The notes: generated by a model not told the origin, from the letters alone. 64,000 nt of DNA from Micromonospora parathelypteridis (GCF_014201145.1 NZ_JACHDP010000001.1:1922001-1986000); one strand, 5' to 3'; counted from the first letter of the stretch, positions 25,989 to 34,884 are shown. Numbers and translations are program-made.

Positions 25989-27186
25989 CCTCGGCGCCCC
26001 GGCGCACCCCATCCACGGACCGGAGGCTCCGGAGCGGACCAGCGTGCCCGCACCCCGGCAGCCGACGTCCGCGGCCGGGCTCGCCGCTCCGGCTGCCGTG
26101 GCGCACGCGTCCGACCGGGGTGCCCGGATCGTCGCCGTCGCCATCGCACTGGCCTGGCACGTGGCGATCGGGTTGCCGGCGGTGCTGGCCGCCCGCGCGG
26201 AGCTCGGCGCACCGGCGGTGGTGCTCGGCGGCTGGGCACTGGTCGCGGTGGCCGGCGCGGTGGCCGGGGTGCGGCTGCTGCGCGGCTCGCCGCTGCCGCC
26301 GTGGCCGCTGGCCGGGCTGCTGCTGGCCGTCGACGTGGCCGTCTTCGTCGCCGTCGGCGACCGGCAGTTGTTCACCGCCGCCAACTGGGTGTGGGGCACG
26401 CTCGGTTGGTTCTTCGTGCTGGCGCTGTGGGGTCGCCGGGTGGTGGGGCTGATCGCCCTGCTGACCACGCACGCGGTGATCGCGCTGATCGCCGTGCTCG
26501 GGCACGGCCCCGACCCGGCCGACGTGGCCCGCTACGTGATGTACGTCTACGGCACGTTCTCCCTCCCGGTGGCGGTGTTCGTGGGCAGCGCGGTGATCGT
26601 CAGCCTGGCTCGGGAGCGGGCCGCGGTCTCCGCAGCCGGCCATGCGATGGCTGCGGAGCGGGATGCCGCCGAGCGGGCCCTCCGGGAACGCCGGGACCGG
26701 CTCACCCTGGTCAGCTCGGCGGCCGGGCGGGTGCTCGGGGAGTTGGCAGCCGGCCAGGTCGACCCGGACGACCCGGAGGTGCAGCGCCGGTGCATGTTGG
26801 CCGCCGCCCGGCTGCGCCGACTGATCGCGGAGTCCGACGACGTGCCCGACCCGCTGCTGCACGAGTTGCGGGCCGCCGCCGACCTGGCCGAACGCAATGG
26901 TCTGCCGATCGACCTGGTCACCATCGGCACCCCGCCGCCGCTGCCGGTGGAGATCCGACGCCGGCTGGCCGACCCGCTCAACGGCATCCTCGCCGACGCC
27001 CGGGGCTGGGCGCGACTGACCGTGGTCTCCGGTCCGGACGAGGTGGTGGTCAGCCTGGTCACACCGGACCGGGAGGGGCCGGAGGCCACCGGCCCGCCCC
27101 CCGGGGAGCACGACGACGGGCAGGTAGAGCACCTCTACGAACGGGACGGAAGCATCAGATGGGCGCAGACCCAGTGGCGGCGGTGA
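25978..27186 (+). CDS. Membrane protein with degenerate histidine-kinase-like C-terminus
   Basis: This 402-residue protein lies between a histidine kinase gene and a response regulator gene and overlaps both (11 and 28 bases). It has a disordered start, about five membrane segments (residues 45-200), and a helical region (RERAAVSAAGHAMAAERDAAERALRERRDRL). The C-terminal part ends RLADPLNGILADARGWARLTVVSGPDEVVVSLV, which lines up in pattern with the N-box and following strands of a kinase ATPase domain. It lacks the LHD phosphoacceptor motif and any DxGxG box. It probably acts as a signalling partner without kinase activity. The GTG at 25978 is the best start. Confidence 0.75.
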   Translation: MSADLGAPAHPIHGPEAPERTSVPAPRQPTSAAGLAAPAAVAHASDRGARIVAVAIALAWHVAIGLPAVLAARAELGAPAVVLGGWALVAVAGAVAGVRLLRGSPLPPWPLAGLLLAVDVAVFVAVGDRQLFTAANWVWGTLGWFFVLALWGRRVVGLIALLTTHAVIALIAVLGHGPDPADVARYVMYVYGTFSLPVAVFVGSAVIVSLARERAAVSAAGHAMAAERDAAERALRERRDRLTLVSSAAGRVLGELAAGQVDPDDPEVQRRCMLAAARLRRLIAESDDVPDPLLHELRAAADLAERNGLPIDLVTIGTPPPLPVEIRRRLADPLNGILADARGWARLTVVSGPDEVVVSLVTPDREGPEATGPPPGEHDDGQVEHLYERDGSIRWAQTQWRR

Positions 27187-27872
27187 CCGGCGACCGGCCG
27201 ATCGGGGTGGCGATCGTCGACGACCACCCGGTGGTGGTCGACGGCGTACGCGCCTGGCTCGCCACCGAACCACGGCTGACGGTACTGGCAACCGGGGACG
27301 ACCCGGACGAGGTGCTGCGGGCGGCGCCGGACGCCGACGTCGTCCTGCTCGACCTGCGGCTGCACGGGCGGATGGCGCTGGACAAGTTGGCCGAGCTGAG
27401 CGCCGCCGGGCGGCGGGTGGTGGTCTACTCGGAGCACACCGACCCCGCGACCATGCTCGCCGCGCTGGACGCCGGGGCGGTGGCGTTCCTGGCCAAGCAC
27501 GAAGGTCGGGAGCACTGCGTGGCGACCGTGCTGGCCGCCGCGAGCGACCGGCCGTACGTGCCGCCCGCGCTGGCCGGGGCGATGGTCGGCGACCCACGGC
27601 CGGACCGGCCGATGCTGTCCGACAAGGAGCGGGAGGCGCTGCTGCTCTGGTTCCAGTCGATGTCCAAGGCGTCGGTGGCCCGTCGGATGCAGATCAGCGA
27701 GCACACCGTGAAGCAGTACGTCGACCGTGCGCGGATCAAGTACACCCGGGCGGGGCGGCCAGCCGCCACGAAGGCGGCATTACTCGCCCGCGCGATCGAG
27801 GACGGCCTCGTCCGCCCGGAGGAGATCGGCATCTACCGGTCACAGGCGACGCACGACCGGCCGACCCCCTAA
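27159..27872 (+). CDS. LuxR/NarL-type response regulator
   Basis: The 237-residue protein has a receiver domain (VAIVDDHPVVVDGVRAWLA, DVVLLDLRLHG with phosphoacceptor Asp65, YSEHTDPATM, AFLAKHEG with the conserved Lys) and a C-terminal HTH (LSDKEREALLLWFQSMSKASVARRMQISEHTVKQYVDRARIKY). The HTH departs from the usual LuxR start (LTxRExEVL) but keeps the recognition-helix pattern. The ATG at 27159 lies inside the previous gene. It is the output of the triad; target genes are unknown, and autoregulation is plausible. Confidence 0.9.
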   Translation: MGADPVAAVTGDRPIGVAIVDDHPVVVDGVRAWLATEPRLTVLATGDDPDEVLRAAPDADVVLLDLRLHGRMALDKLAELSAAGRRVVVYSEHTDPATMLAALDAGAVAFLAKHEGREHCVATVLAAASDRPYVPPALAGAMVGDPRPDRPMLSDKEREALLLWFQSMSKASVARRMQISEHTVKQYVDRARIKYTRAGRPAATKAALLARAIEDGLVRPEEIGIYRSQATHDRPTP

Positions 27873-27944
27873 CGGGCGTCATGACAGCCGTCTCCCGATC
27901 CGCCAGGCTTCACAGCACAGCCATCTGACCGGGAGGTCGTGACG

Positions 27945-28667
27945 ATGCACGCCGACGCGTCCCCCTTCTTCATAGCTCCCCACCGGTTCGACGCCCCGGA
28001 CGACGATGTGGGGCCGACCCTGGATTACCGCTACAACCTGCGTCCCGTCCCCGGCGAGCGGGTGCTCGGGCGGCACCGGCTGCTGGTCGCGGGTTACCTG
28101 CTCGGGCCCACAGAGACGCGGCGCGGCTGGCAACTGCCCGAGCAGGTCTCGGTCACCGTCACCGACCAGCGGATCTGCTGGGTGGGTAGCGGCTCCCAAC
28201 TGTCGCTGGTCGTCGACGACACCCCACGGTCCCGGCCGCCCGCCCGCCTCAACGGCCTGATGAGCGGGCAGATCCGCTGGCAGTGGCCGTCCCGGTTGGA
28301 GCTGCCGGCCGCCGAGCAGGACGCGGCGGCGCAGTTGCTGATCGTCTGCGACGCGTTACGCACCATCCAGCAGCCGGCCCTGGCCCTGGACGGGCCGGCC
28401 GGTGAGGTCGCCGCGCTGGCCCGGCAGGTCCGCCGGGCGGTCGCCATGTTCCGGCTCACCCGCCCTCAGCTGGTCGACCTGTCGGCGCAGGAGCGCGACG
28501 TGCTGCTGCTGCGGGCCGGCCCCAGCCTGCTCGCCGGGGACACCCGGGTCACGCTGCCCGGCTCGCTGCCGGTGGAGTTCCACTCCCGGGACGACTACTA
28601 CCGCTCAGGGCCGGAGCCGACCCCGTGGAACGGGCTCGCAGGCGGCGCAGCATCCGGGCATCGGTGA
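27945..28667 (+). CDS. Conserved hypothetical protein
   Basis: This 240-residue soluble protein has no recognised family. It includes LDYRYNLRPVPGERVLGRHRLLVAGYLLGPTETRRGWQLPEQVSVTVTDQRICWVG, reminiscent of a PH-like/GRAM-like beta domain that evaluates 'VTDQRICWVG', followed by a helical region. The ATG at 27945 has GGAGG eight bases upstream and is preferred to the GTG at 27939. Its last 119 bases overlap the end of the convergent GlxA gene. Confidence 0.7.
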   Translation: MHADASPFFIAPHRFDAPDDDVGPTLDYRYNLRPVPGERVLGRHRLLVAGYLLGPTETRRGWQLPEQVSVTVTDQRICWVGSGSQLSLVVDDTPRSRPPARLNGLMSGQIRWQWPSRLELPAAEQDAAAQLLIVCDALRTIQQPALALDGPAGEVAALARQVRRAVAMFRLTRPQLVDLSAQERDVLLLRAGPSLLAGDTRVTLPGSLPVEFHSRDDYYRSGPEPTPWNGLAGGAASGHR

Positions 28668-29529
28668 AACCGACAGTTCGCGCGGCGGCTTCCACGGTCG
28701 TGCCGTGCCCGATCAGGTGCTCGGCACGCTCCACCCGCAGCAGTTGCTGGTAACCGAGCGGGGTGAGCCCGGTGGTCGCGCGGAACAGCCGGGTCAGCGT
28801 CCGTTCGGCCACGCCGCCGGCGGCGGCCAGATCGGCCAGTGGCAGTGGCTCCGCGTACCGGCTGTCGATCAGGTCCTGCACCCGGTGCACGGAGTCCGAC
28901 AGGTGGGAGCGGTGCCGCATCATCGCGCTGGCCTGCTGCTCGTGCCCGTTGCGGCGGGCGTAGACGACAAGCGTGTGGGCGATCTTCGCGGCGATCGCCG
29001 GGCCGTGCCGGGTGGCCACCAGGTGCAGCGCCACGTCGATGCCACTGGCGATGCCGGCCGAGGTGACCACCCGGTCGTCGACCACGTACAGCACGTCACG
29101 GGTGACCCGGGCCGCCGGGTGACGGCGGGCCAGGTCGTCCTGCACCTCGTGGTGGGTGGTGCAGCGGCGGCCGTCGAGCAGCCCGGCCCGCCCGAGGGCG
29201 TACGCCCCGGCGCAGACGCTGGCCACCGTGCCGCCGGCCGCGTGGTGCTCGGCCAGCCGCCGCAGGTCGCCGGGCGACACGGGCCCCTCCGGCCCGTGCG
29301 CCGCCGGCCGCCAACCGGGCACGATCACCAGGTCGTCCGGGGCCAACTCGGGCCACTGGAGTTCGGCGACCAGCGGTACGCCCTGCACCGTGGGCACCTG
29401 CTCCCGCTCGGCGACGTAGTGCAGCTGATAGTCGTAGCCGAGGTCGGCGGCACTGGAGAAGACCTGGGCCGGCCCGGCGAGGTCCAGCAGGTGCAGTTGC
29501 GGGACCAGCAGAAAGACGACCCGGGTCAT
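28549..29529 (-). CDS. GlxA-family transcriptional regulator (DJ-1/PfpI plus AraC)
   Basis: This 326-residue protein has an N-terminal DJ-1/PfpI-like amidase domain (MTRVVFLLVPQLHLLDLAGPAQVF, VSVCAGAYALGRAGLLDGRRCTTHH region with its cysteine, VTSAGIASGIDVALHLV). The C-terminal AraC domain has two helix-turn-helices (LADLAAAGGVAERTLTRLFRATTGLTPLGYQQLLRVERAEHLI and TVEAAARTVGFTDARMLRRLRAR). The last 30 residues are Ser/Pro-rich and lie in the convergent overlap. The gene follows the isochorismatase-like gene after four bases, so this regulator probably controls that hydrolase or its own operon. Confidence 0.9.
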   Translation of the reverse strand: MTRVVFLLVPQLHLLDLAGPAQVFSSAADLGYDYQLHYVAEREQVPTVQGVPLVAELQWPELAPDDLVIVPGWRPAAHGPEGPVSPGDLRRLAEHHAAGGTVASVCAGAYALGRAGLLDGRRCTTHHEVQDDLARRHPAARVTRDVLYVVDDRVVTSAGIASGIDVALHLVATRHGPAIAAKIAHTLVVYARRNGHEQQASAMMRHRSHLSDSVHRVQDLIDSRYAEPLPLADLAAAGGVAERTLTRLFRATTGLTPLGYQQLLRVERAEHLIGHGTTVEAAARTVGFTDARMLRRLRARSTGSAPALSGSSRPGSGTPPAASRAA

Positions 29530-29533
29530 CGCG

Positions 29534-30142
29534 TCAGCTCCGGGTGCCGGCGAGGATCGCGCCGGTCACCTCGTCCACGGTACGGATGGTCGCGAAGCGG
29601 CCGGCCAACGCGTACTCGGTGCGGGTGACGATCTCCTCGTTGGTCAGGGTGCGCGGGTCGGCGAGGATCTCCTCGACCGTGGCGGTCTCCGGCACGTCCC
29701 AGTGCGGGATGGGGAAGGTCAGCGTGGCGTCGGTGACGAAGGTCATCCGGTAGCCGAGGTCCGAGCCGACCCGGGTCGTGGTCTCCACGCACTGCTCGGT
29801 GCGGATGCCGCAGACGGTGATGTCGAGGATGCCGGCCTGGGTGAGCTGCTGCTGGAGATTCGTGGTGGTGAACGCGTTGTGCGCGGTCTTGACCAGCGTC
29901 GGCTCGCCCTCGGCCGGCACCAGCCCCTCGATCAGCCGCACGTGCCCGAGTGCGGGGTCGAACAATCCGCCCGTGCCGGGCTCGGAGTGCAGGACCCAGA
30001 CCACCAGGTCGCCGCGCTCCCGGGCGGCGGCGACCAGCCGTTGGACCTGACCGACCATGTCGGGGTTGGAACCGTACGCCCAGATCGGGCGCTGACGGAA
30101 GGATTCCTGAACGTCGATCACGACGAGTGCTGCTCTGCTCAT
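29534..30142 (-). CDS. Isochorismatase-like cysteine hydrolase
   Basis: The 202-residue protein has the isochorismatase fold: ALVVIDVQESF with the catalytic Asp, LVKTAHNAFTTTNLQQQL with the Lys, and ITVCGIRTEQCVETTTR, where the second cysteine (EQCVETT) is the nucleophile. Family members include nicotinamidases, N-carbamoylsarcosine amidases and isochorismatases; the substrate is not clear. The ATG at 30142 is preceded by AGGA. It is the first gene of a pair with the GlxA regulator. Confidence 0.9.
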   Translation of the reverse strand: MSRAALVVIDVQESFRQRPIWAYGSNPDMVGQVQRLVAAARERGDLVVWVLHSEPGTGGLFDPALGHVRLIEGLVPAEGEPTLVKTAHNAFTTTNLQQQLTQAGILDITVCGIRTEQCVETTTRVGSDLGYRMTFVTDATLTFPIPHWDVPETATVEEILADPRTLTNEEIVTRTEYALAGRFATIRTVDEVTGAILAGTRS

Positions 30143-30223
30143 GACTGAAGATCCTGACCGGAGAACGGACGCGCCGGCAGACACCATCATGCCCGGGTGC
30201 GGAACGATCCGGCCAACTCGTCG

Positions 30224-30976
30224 TCAGGCGCTGGCGGTGCGGCGCTCGTCGGCGGCGTCCAGAGCGGCGGCCTCCTCCGGCGTGGGCGCGCTGCCGCCCA
30301 GGTGCGCGGGGAGCCACCAGGTGTCGTCCGGGCCGGCCGGCGCGTCCGGGTACTCCCGCTGGGCCCGATCGACGAGCGCGTTGAGCCGGGTCTTCAGCTC
30401 GGCGTCGAGCAGGTTCGGGTCCGGGAAATCGGCCGGGTTGATCGGCTCGCCGATCAGAACGGTGATCGGCGTGTGCCGGCGGGTGAGCGTGCGCGGGTGA
30501 CCCTTGGTCCAGAGCCGCTGGGTGCCCCACAGCGCGACCGGCAATACCGGCACCTTCGCCGAGCGGGCCATCCGGATGGTGCCGCTCTTGAGCTCCTTGA
30601 CGGTCAGCGACTGGCTGATCGTCGCCTCGGGGAAGACGCCGACGACCTCGCCGCGCTTGAGCGCGGCCACGGCGGCGCGGAACGAGGCCGCGCCGGCCTG
30701 CCGGTCGACCGGAATGTGCCGCATCCCCCGCATCAGCGGCCCGGAGATCTTGTGCGTGAAGACCGACTGCTTGGCCATGAACCGAACCAGCCGACCCGAC
30801 GCGTTCGCACCCAGACCGGCGAAGATGAAGTCGAGGTAGCTGACGTGGTTGCTGGCCAGCACCGCCCCGCCGGTGCGGGGAACGTGGTGAGCGCCCTCAA
30901 TGGTGATCTTCAGGTCGAGAAGGCGAAACAACGTCTTGGCGGTGGCGATAACGGGCGGGTACACGAGCTCCGGCAT
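30224..30976 (-). CDS. 1-acyl-sn-glycerol-3-phosphate acyltransferase (PlsC family)
   Basis: PlsC-type enzymes transfer an acyl chain to lysophosphatidic acid at the membrane. This 250-residue protein has the catalytic NHVSYLD (His44, Asp49), the glycerophosphate-binding region FPEAT (usually FPEGT) and VPVLPVALWG as the fourth block. It begins with a hydrophobic helix (PPVIATAKTLFRLL). The C-terminal 30 residues are Ala/Pro-rich. Several paralogs are usual in actinobacteria, so which acyl acceptor it uses is open. Confidence 0.9.
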   Translation of the reverse strand: MPELVYPPVIATAKTLFRLLDLKITIEGAHHVPRTGGAVLASNHVSYLDFIFAGLGANASGRLVRFMAKQSVFTHKISGPLMRGMRHIPVDRQAGAASFRAAVAALKRGEVVGVFPEATISQSLTVKELKSGTIRMARSAKVPVLPVALWGTQRLWTKGHPRTLTRRHTPITVLIGEPINPADFPDPNLLDAELKTRLNALVDRAQREYPDAPAGPDDTWWLPAHLGGSAPTPEEAAALDAADERRTASA

Positions 30977-31059
30977 CCGCAGAATCTACCCTGCCCGGCT
31001 GGGTGGCGACCGGCGGCGGCGCGGGCTGCGCGCCGCCGCCGGTTCTGCGGTCGCTTCGA

Positions 31060-33120
31060 TCAGTCGGCGAGGTTGTCCAGGTCGAGTCGGCCCCGGGCGA
31101 AGGCGTCCATCCGACCCCAGCGACCCGGGATGTCCAACACCTCGATGCGGCCCATCCCCACCGGCAGCCGCGGCTCGACCGCCAGGTGACCCTCGTGCGG
31201 CTCCAGACCGAGCATGGTGCGGAGCAACAGCAGCGGCGTACCTGTCGACCAGGCCTGCGGGCTGCACGCCGTCGGGTACTCCACCGGGAACTTGGTGAGC
31301 TCCCGCGGGTAGCCGCCGAACGCCTCCGGCAACCGGCCGTCGAAGTAGGTGGCCGCGTCCAGGATGCCGCTGGCGATGGTCGCGGCCTCCTCGGCGAAAC
31401 CGTAGCGGCGCAGGCCCCAGGCGATGAACGAGTTGTCGAACGGCCAGATCGTGCCGTTGTGGTAACCGATCGGGTTGTACCGGGCCTCCCCCTCGGCGAG
31501 CGTCCGCACGCCCCAGCCGGTGAAGAGTCGCGGCCCCACCAGGTGCTGGGCGATCTTCTCCGCCCGCTCGGGCTCGACGATCCCGCTCCACAGCAGGTGG
31601 CCGATGTTGGAGCTGAGGATGTCGCACTGGCGGCCGTCCGGGTCCAGGGCCAGGGCGTAGTACTCGCCGTCGTCCACCCACCAGTCCCGGTTGAACCGCG
31701 CCTTCAGCTCCGCCGCCTCCCGCTCCAACTGGTCGGCGAACTCCGGGTCGTCCCAGAACTCGCGAGCCATCCGGGCCGCGCGGATCTTCGCGTCGTACGC
31801 GTACCCCTGCACCTCGCAGGTGGCCCGTGGGAACGGCGGCAGCGTGCCGTCGGAGTAGGAGATCGAGTCCCAGGAGTCCTTCCAGCACTGGTTCTCCAGG
31901 CCGGTTTCGGTGTTGCGGCGCTCGTACCAGATGTAGCCGTTGCCGACCAGGTCGGCGTAGTTGTCGATCCACCTCAGCGCCGCCCGTGACTCCTGCTCCA
32001 GCTCCTTGACCAGCGCCACGTCCCCGGTCCACCGCTCGTACTCGTCGAGCAGCACGACGAACAGCGGCGTCGCGTCCACCGAGCCGTAGTACGGCGAGTG
32101 CGGCTGCTCCTCGAAGGCCGCGGTCTCGCCGTAACGCATCTCGTGCAGGATCCGCCCCGGGTCCTCGTCCCGGAAGTCGTCGAACCGGCTCCCCTGCAGG
32201 GACGCGAGGATGCGCAGCGTCGTCTTCGACAACTGCGGGGTGAACGGCAGGGTCTGCAGGCAGGTGAGGATGCTGTCCCGACCGAACATGGTCATGAACC
32301 AGGGCAGGCCGGCGGCCGGCAGGGTGGCGCCGCCCAGCGACAGGGGCGAGAAGCGCAGCGCCGCCAGGTCGATCAGGCTGCGCCGGTAGGTGCTGGCCAC
32401 CCGGCCGTGCTGACTGTTGACCTTGGGCGCGTCCGCGATCCATTGCTCCAGGTCGTGCTGCAGGGCAAGCCGCTCGGTGCCGTGCACGCGCAGTCCGAAA
32501 CGCAGATCCCGGCCGCCGGGCCCGACCGCCTGCGTCTGGACGTCGATGGCGGCTTCCCACTGCTCGTTGGGTTCCAGATGGACGGTGTACGCGAAACCCT
32601 TGCTGTCGTAGCGGGCCGCCATCGACGAGGAGATGATCGTCTCCCGCTGGAAGTTGCCCCGGCGATAGCCCAACCGCAGCCGGTCCGGCTCGACCTCGGT
32701 GTAGATCTCGCCCTTCTTGTTGAGGATCTCGTCCTTGACCTGGAACAGGTCGGCGAAGTCCGACGCCGCGTCCATCCGGACTTCCAGCTCGACCGGCTTC
32801 TCGTCGTGGTTGAGGATGGTGAGCTGCTCTCGGAAGCTGCCACCCACCGCGCGCTCCCGGATGATCGACAACTTCGCGTCCACGTAGTGCGTGGCCATCC
32901 CCGGGACGAGGAAGAACCGCGACTCGAAGTACTGCAGGTCGTCGTAGGAGAGCGAGTTCAGCCGCTCACCGTTGACGGTCAGCACCCAGGTGGACAGGAA
33001 CCGGGTGTCGATGGAGAACAGCCCGGTCGGCTCGCTCGGAGTCGCCTCGATGTCGCCGGTGTCCTCGCAGACGACGAACGTGTTGCCGTCCAGGATCCGG
33101 ACCGTGTTGCTCTGCCCCAT
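31060..33120 (-). CDS. Amylo-alpha-1,6-glucosidase / glycogen debranching enzyme-like
   Basis: This 686-residue protein matches the bacterial debranching-enzyme-like family. The N-terminal beta domain contains VRILDGNTFVVCEDTGDIEATPSEPTGLF and DTRFLSTWVLTVNG. The C-terminal (alpha/alpha)6 barrel has GLPWFMTMFGRDSILTCLQTLPF, SVDATPLFVVLLDEYERWTGD, WKDSWDSISY and IGYHNGTIWPFDNSFIAWGLRRYG, where acidic residues of the active site reside. It should hydrolyse alpha-1,6 branch points or related glucans in the cytoplasm. Its ATG overlaps the stop of the SCP2-like gene (TGATG). Confidence 0.92.
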   Translation of the reverse strand: MGQSNTVRILDGNTFVVCEDTGDIEATPSEPTGLFSIDTRFLSTWVLTVNGERLNSLSYDDLQYFESRFFLVPGMATHYVDAKLSIIRERAVGGSFREQLTILNHDEKPVELEVRMDAASDFADLFQVKDEILNKKGEIYTEVEPDRLRLGYRRGNFQRETIISSSMAARYDSKGFAYTVHLEPNEQWEAAIDVQTQAVGPGGRDLRFGLRVHGTERLALQHDLEQWIADAPKVNSQHGRVASTYRRSLIDLAALRFSPLSLGGATLPAAGLPWFMTMFGRDSILTCLQTLPFTPQLSKTTLRILASLQGSRFDDFRDEDPGRILHEMRYGETAAFEEQPHSPYYGSVDATPLFVVLLDEYERWTGDVALVKELEQESRAALRWIDNYADLVGNGYIWYERRNTETGLENQCWKDSWDSISYSDGTLPPFPRATCEVQGYAYDAKIRAARMAREFWDDPEFADQLEREAAELKARFNRDWWVDDGEYYALALDPDGRQCDILSSNIGHLLWSGIVEPERAEKIAQHLVGPRLFTGWGVRTLAEGEARYNPIGYHNGTIWPFDNSFIAWGLRRYGFAEEAATIASGILDAATYFDGRLPEAFGGYPRELTKFPVEYPTACSPQAWSTGTPLLLLRTMLGLEPHEGHLAVEPRLPVGMGRIEVLDIPGRWGRMDAFARGRLDLDNLAD

Positions 33121-33491
33121 CAGTGCACCTCCCCCGCGAAGCGGCGACGAGGCCCCCGGGCGTCCGGGGAACTCGGGAAGATCCGCTCCACCTGCACCAC
33201 CAGCCGGGCGTCGCCGGTCACCGTCATGTCCCCGCGCAACAGCGCAGCCAGGCCGTGCTCACGGCCCGCGGCGATGTCGTCGAAGAGGACCGGGCTCGCG
33301 CCGATCACCGTGTCGGCTTCCTGGTCCTCCTGACTCACCTCCAGCCGGCCGCGGTCGATCCTCAGCAGCCAGTGCCGGGTCTGCGCCCCCTCGTGCAGGT
33401 CGATACGCAGCGTCCCGGAGGTCTTCGCCAGCAGGGGCTCGTACCCCCGCCGGTCCAGATCCTCGAAGAACCTCGTGGTCGCGTCCACCAT
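33120..33491 (-). CDS. SCP2-like sterol-binding-fold protein
   Basis: The 123-residue protein reads like the SCP2 fold: RFFEDLDRRGYEPLLAKTSGTLRIDLHEGAQTRHWLLRIDRGRLEVSQEDQEADTVIGASPVLFDDIAAGREHGLAALLRGDMTVTGD is the usual pattern of strand, conserved D/G and the lipid-pocket helix. SCP2 proteins bind lipids or act as domains of thioesterases. The ATG at 33491 is preceded by GGAGG ten bases away. Coupling to the debranching gene by TGATG is unexplained by known biochemistry. Confidence 0.8.
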   Translation of the reverse strand: MVDATTRFFEDLDRRGYEPLLAKTSGTLRIDLHEGAQTRHWLLRIDRGRLEVSQEDQEADTVIGASPVLFDDIAAGREHGLAALLRGDMTVTGDARLVVQVERIFPSSPDARGPRRRFAGEVH

Positions 33492-33657
33492 CGGGTCCAC
33501 TCCTCCCAGTTGCCGGGCCCGGGATCCCACTACCGCGCTCAAGTCGCGCGGACGGCCGGCGTTGCACACGTCCCCGCACGGGTCCCCGCCGCCTCCCCGG
33601 TCAACCTCGCCCGGATCGGGTGAGTGAACTCGGCACCGGTCTGGTCCGGACATCGCA

Positions 33658-33692
33658 GCGCCGGCTCCCCCCGCATCGGGGAGAGCCGGCGC
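33658..33692 (-). terminator. Stem-loop after the CBS-domain gene
   Basis: GCGCCGGCTC (33658-33667) pairs with GAGCCGGCGC (33683-33692), with a C-rich and G-rich inner part that can extend the stem. It lies 18 bases past the stop of the CBS gene at 33710. Confidence 0.65.
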
Positions 33693-33709
33693 GCGCCCGC
33701 GGCGGACGG

Positions 33710-34126
33710 TCAGTTGTTCGGGTCGTCGGCGCTGATGTCCGCGAGCACCGACTGCGGTTCACGCTCGACGGCGAGGTCACCCATCGACACCAGGCCGACA
33801 AGGCGCCCGTCGTCGATCACCGGGAGCCGGCGTACGGCATACGTACGCATCAGATCCGCGGCGGCCACCACGTCGTCGTACTGACTCACGGTGATCACGT
33901 CGCGGGTGGTGATCTGGCTCAGCCGGGTCGAGCCCGGGTCCATGTTCTCCGCGACACCTCGGACCGTGATGTCCCGGTCCGTGACGATGCCGACCACACT
34001 GTCGCCGTTGGTCACCACCACGTCACCAATCGCGCTGTCACGCATCTCCTGCGCGGCTGCGATGAGCGTCTCGTTGCCGTCCATCGTCACCAACCGGGTC
34101 GTCATGAACTCTCCGACCGTTGTCAT
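33710..34126 (-). CDS. CBS domain-pair protein
   Basis: This 138-residue protein consists of one Bateman module: CBS1 (VGEFMTTRLVTMDGNETLIAAAQEMRDSAIGDVVVTNGDSVVGIVTDRDITVRG) and CBS2 (TTRDVITVSQYDDVVAAADLMRTYAVRRLPVIDDGRLVGLVSMGDLAVE). Such stand-alone modules bind adenosine nucleotides and are common in actinobacterial stress genes. The ATG at 34126 is preceded by GGGAGCACC. It is transcribed alone, flanked by a terminator. Confidence 0.92.
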   Translation of the reverse strand: MTTVGEFMTTRLVTMDGNETLIAAAQEMRDSAIGDVVVTNGDSVVGIVTDRDITVRGVAENMDPGSTRLSQITTRDVITVSQYDDVVAAADLMRTYAVRRLPVIDDGRLVGLVSMGDLAVEREPQSVLADISADDPNN

Positions 34127-34200
34127 GGTGCTCCCCTCTCGGTGTCGGCACGGCCCGTCTACCCGGCGCTCGGGAGCAGGTAACGCTGGCGGGCCGGCGC

Positions 34201-34884
34201 CTATCCGTGGGGGTGCCGCAGGCTCCGCAACTCGTACAGGCCACTGCTGGTCATGGCATAGAAGATCGGCAGCAGCAGGAAGATCACCAGCGCGAAGAGC
34301 GGACTGGCCAGGAATCCGACGAGGATCGCCAGCGCGTACCCCAGGACGCCGGCCGCGGCTCGCGCCCGTTCCATGGGGAAGAACCCACCCGACACGGTCT
34401 CGTCCAGCAGATCGTGATGTCGAGCCAGGTAGTGGTACAGCCCCAGCCAGGTCACCGAGAGCAACCCGCCGACCAGGCCGTAGAGGGCCACGCCGGTCCG
34501 CTGGTCCGACTGGTCACCCTCCCGCAGGGCCTGCGAGAGGACCGAGGTGGCGAACGGCACCAGCGCGGTACTGAACAGCACCGCGAGGTTGTACCACTGG
34601 AGGCCCTTGCCGCTGCTGGTGACCCGGTTGAAGGCGGACCGGTGGTTCAGCCAACTGACCGCCACGAACACGTACGACGTGACGTAGGCGAGGTACGCCG
34701 GCCACTGCTCGAACAGCGCGTGCAGCAGCTGACCGCGCCCGACCCGAGGTGGCTGCAGATCGAGCACCAGCAGCGTGATGATGATGGCGAAGACACCGTC
34801 GCTGAACGACAGCAGACGGGAGGTTTCCCGGCGCAGGGGCGGGCCGCCGGGGCGGGCCTCGTCGCTGGTCGTGTCGGCGCCCAT
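34201..34884 (-). CDS. TMEM175 family potassium channel-like protein
   Basis: The 227-residue membrane protein carries the TMEM175/DUF1211 signature RLLSFSDGVFAIIITLLVL in its first membrane helix, where FSDG lines the pore in bacterial homologs. About six hydrophobic segments follow, including YLAYVTSYVFVAVSWLNH, GVALYGLVGGLLSVTWLGLYHYL and FALVIFLLLPIFYAM. Bacterial homologs form tetrameric potassium-selective channels. The ATG at 34884 is preceded by GGAGGGGTGG. No regulatory domain is attached. Confidence 0.88.
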   Translation of the reverse strand: MGADTTSDEARPGGPPLRRETSRLLSFSDGVFAIIITLLVLDLQPPRVGRGQLLHALFEQWPAYLAYVTSYVFVAVSWLNHRSAFNRVTSSGKGLQWYNLAVLFSTALVPFATSVLSQALREGDQSDQRTGVALYGLVGGLLSVTWLGLYHYLARHHDLLDETVSGGFFPMERARAAAGVLGYALAILVGFLASPLFALVIFLLLPIFYAMTSSGLYELRSLRHPHG

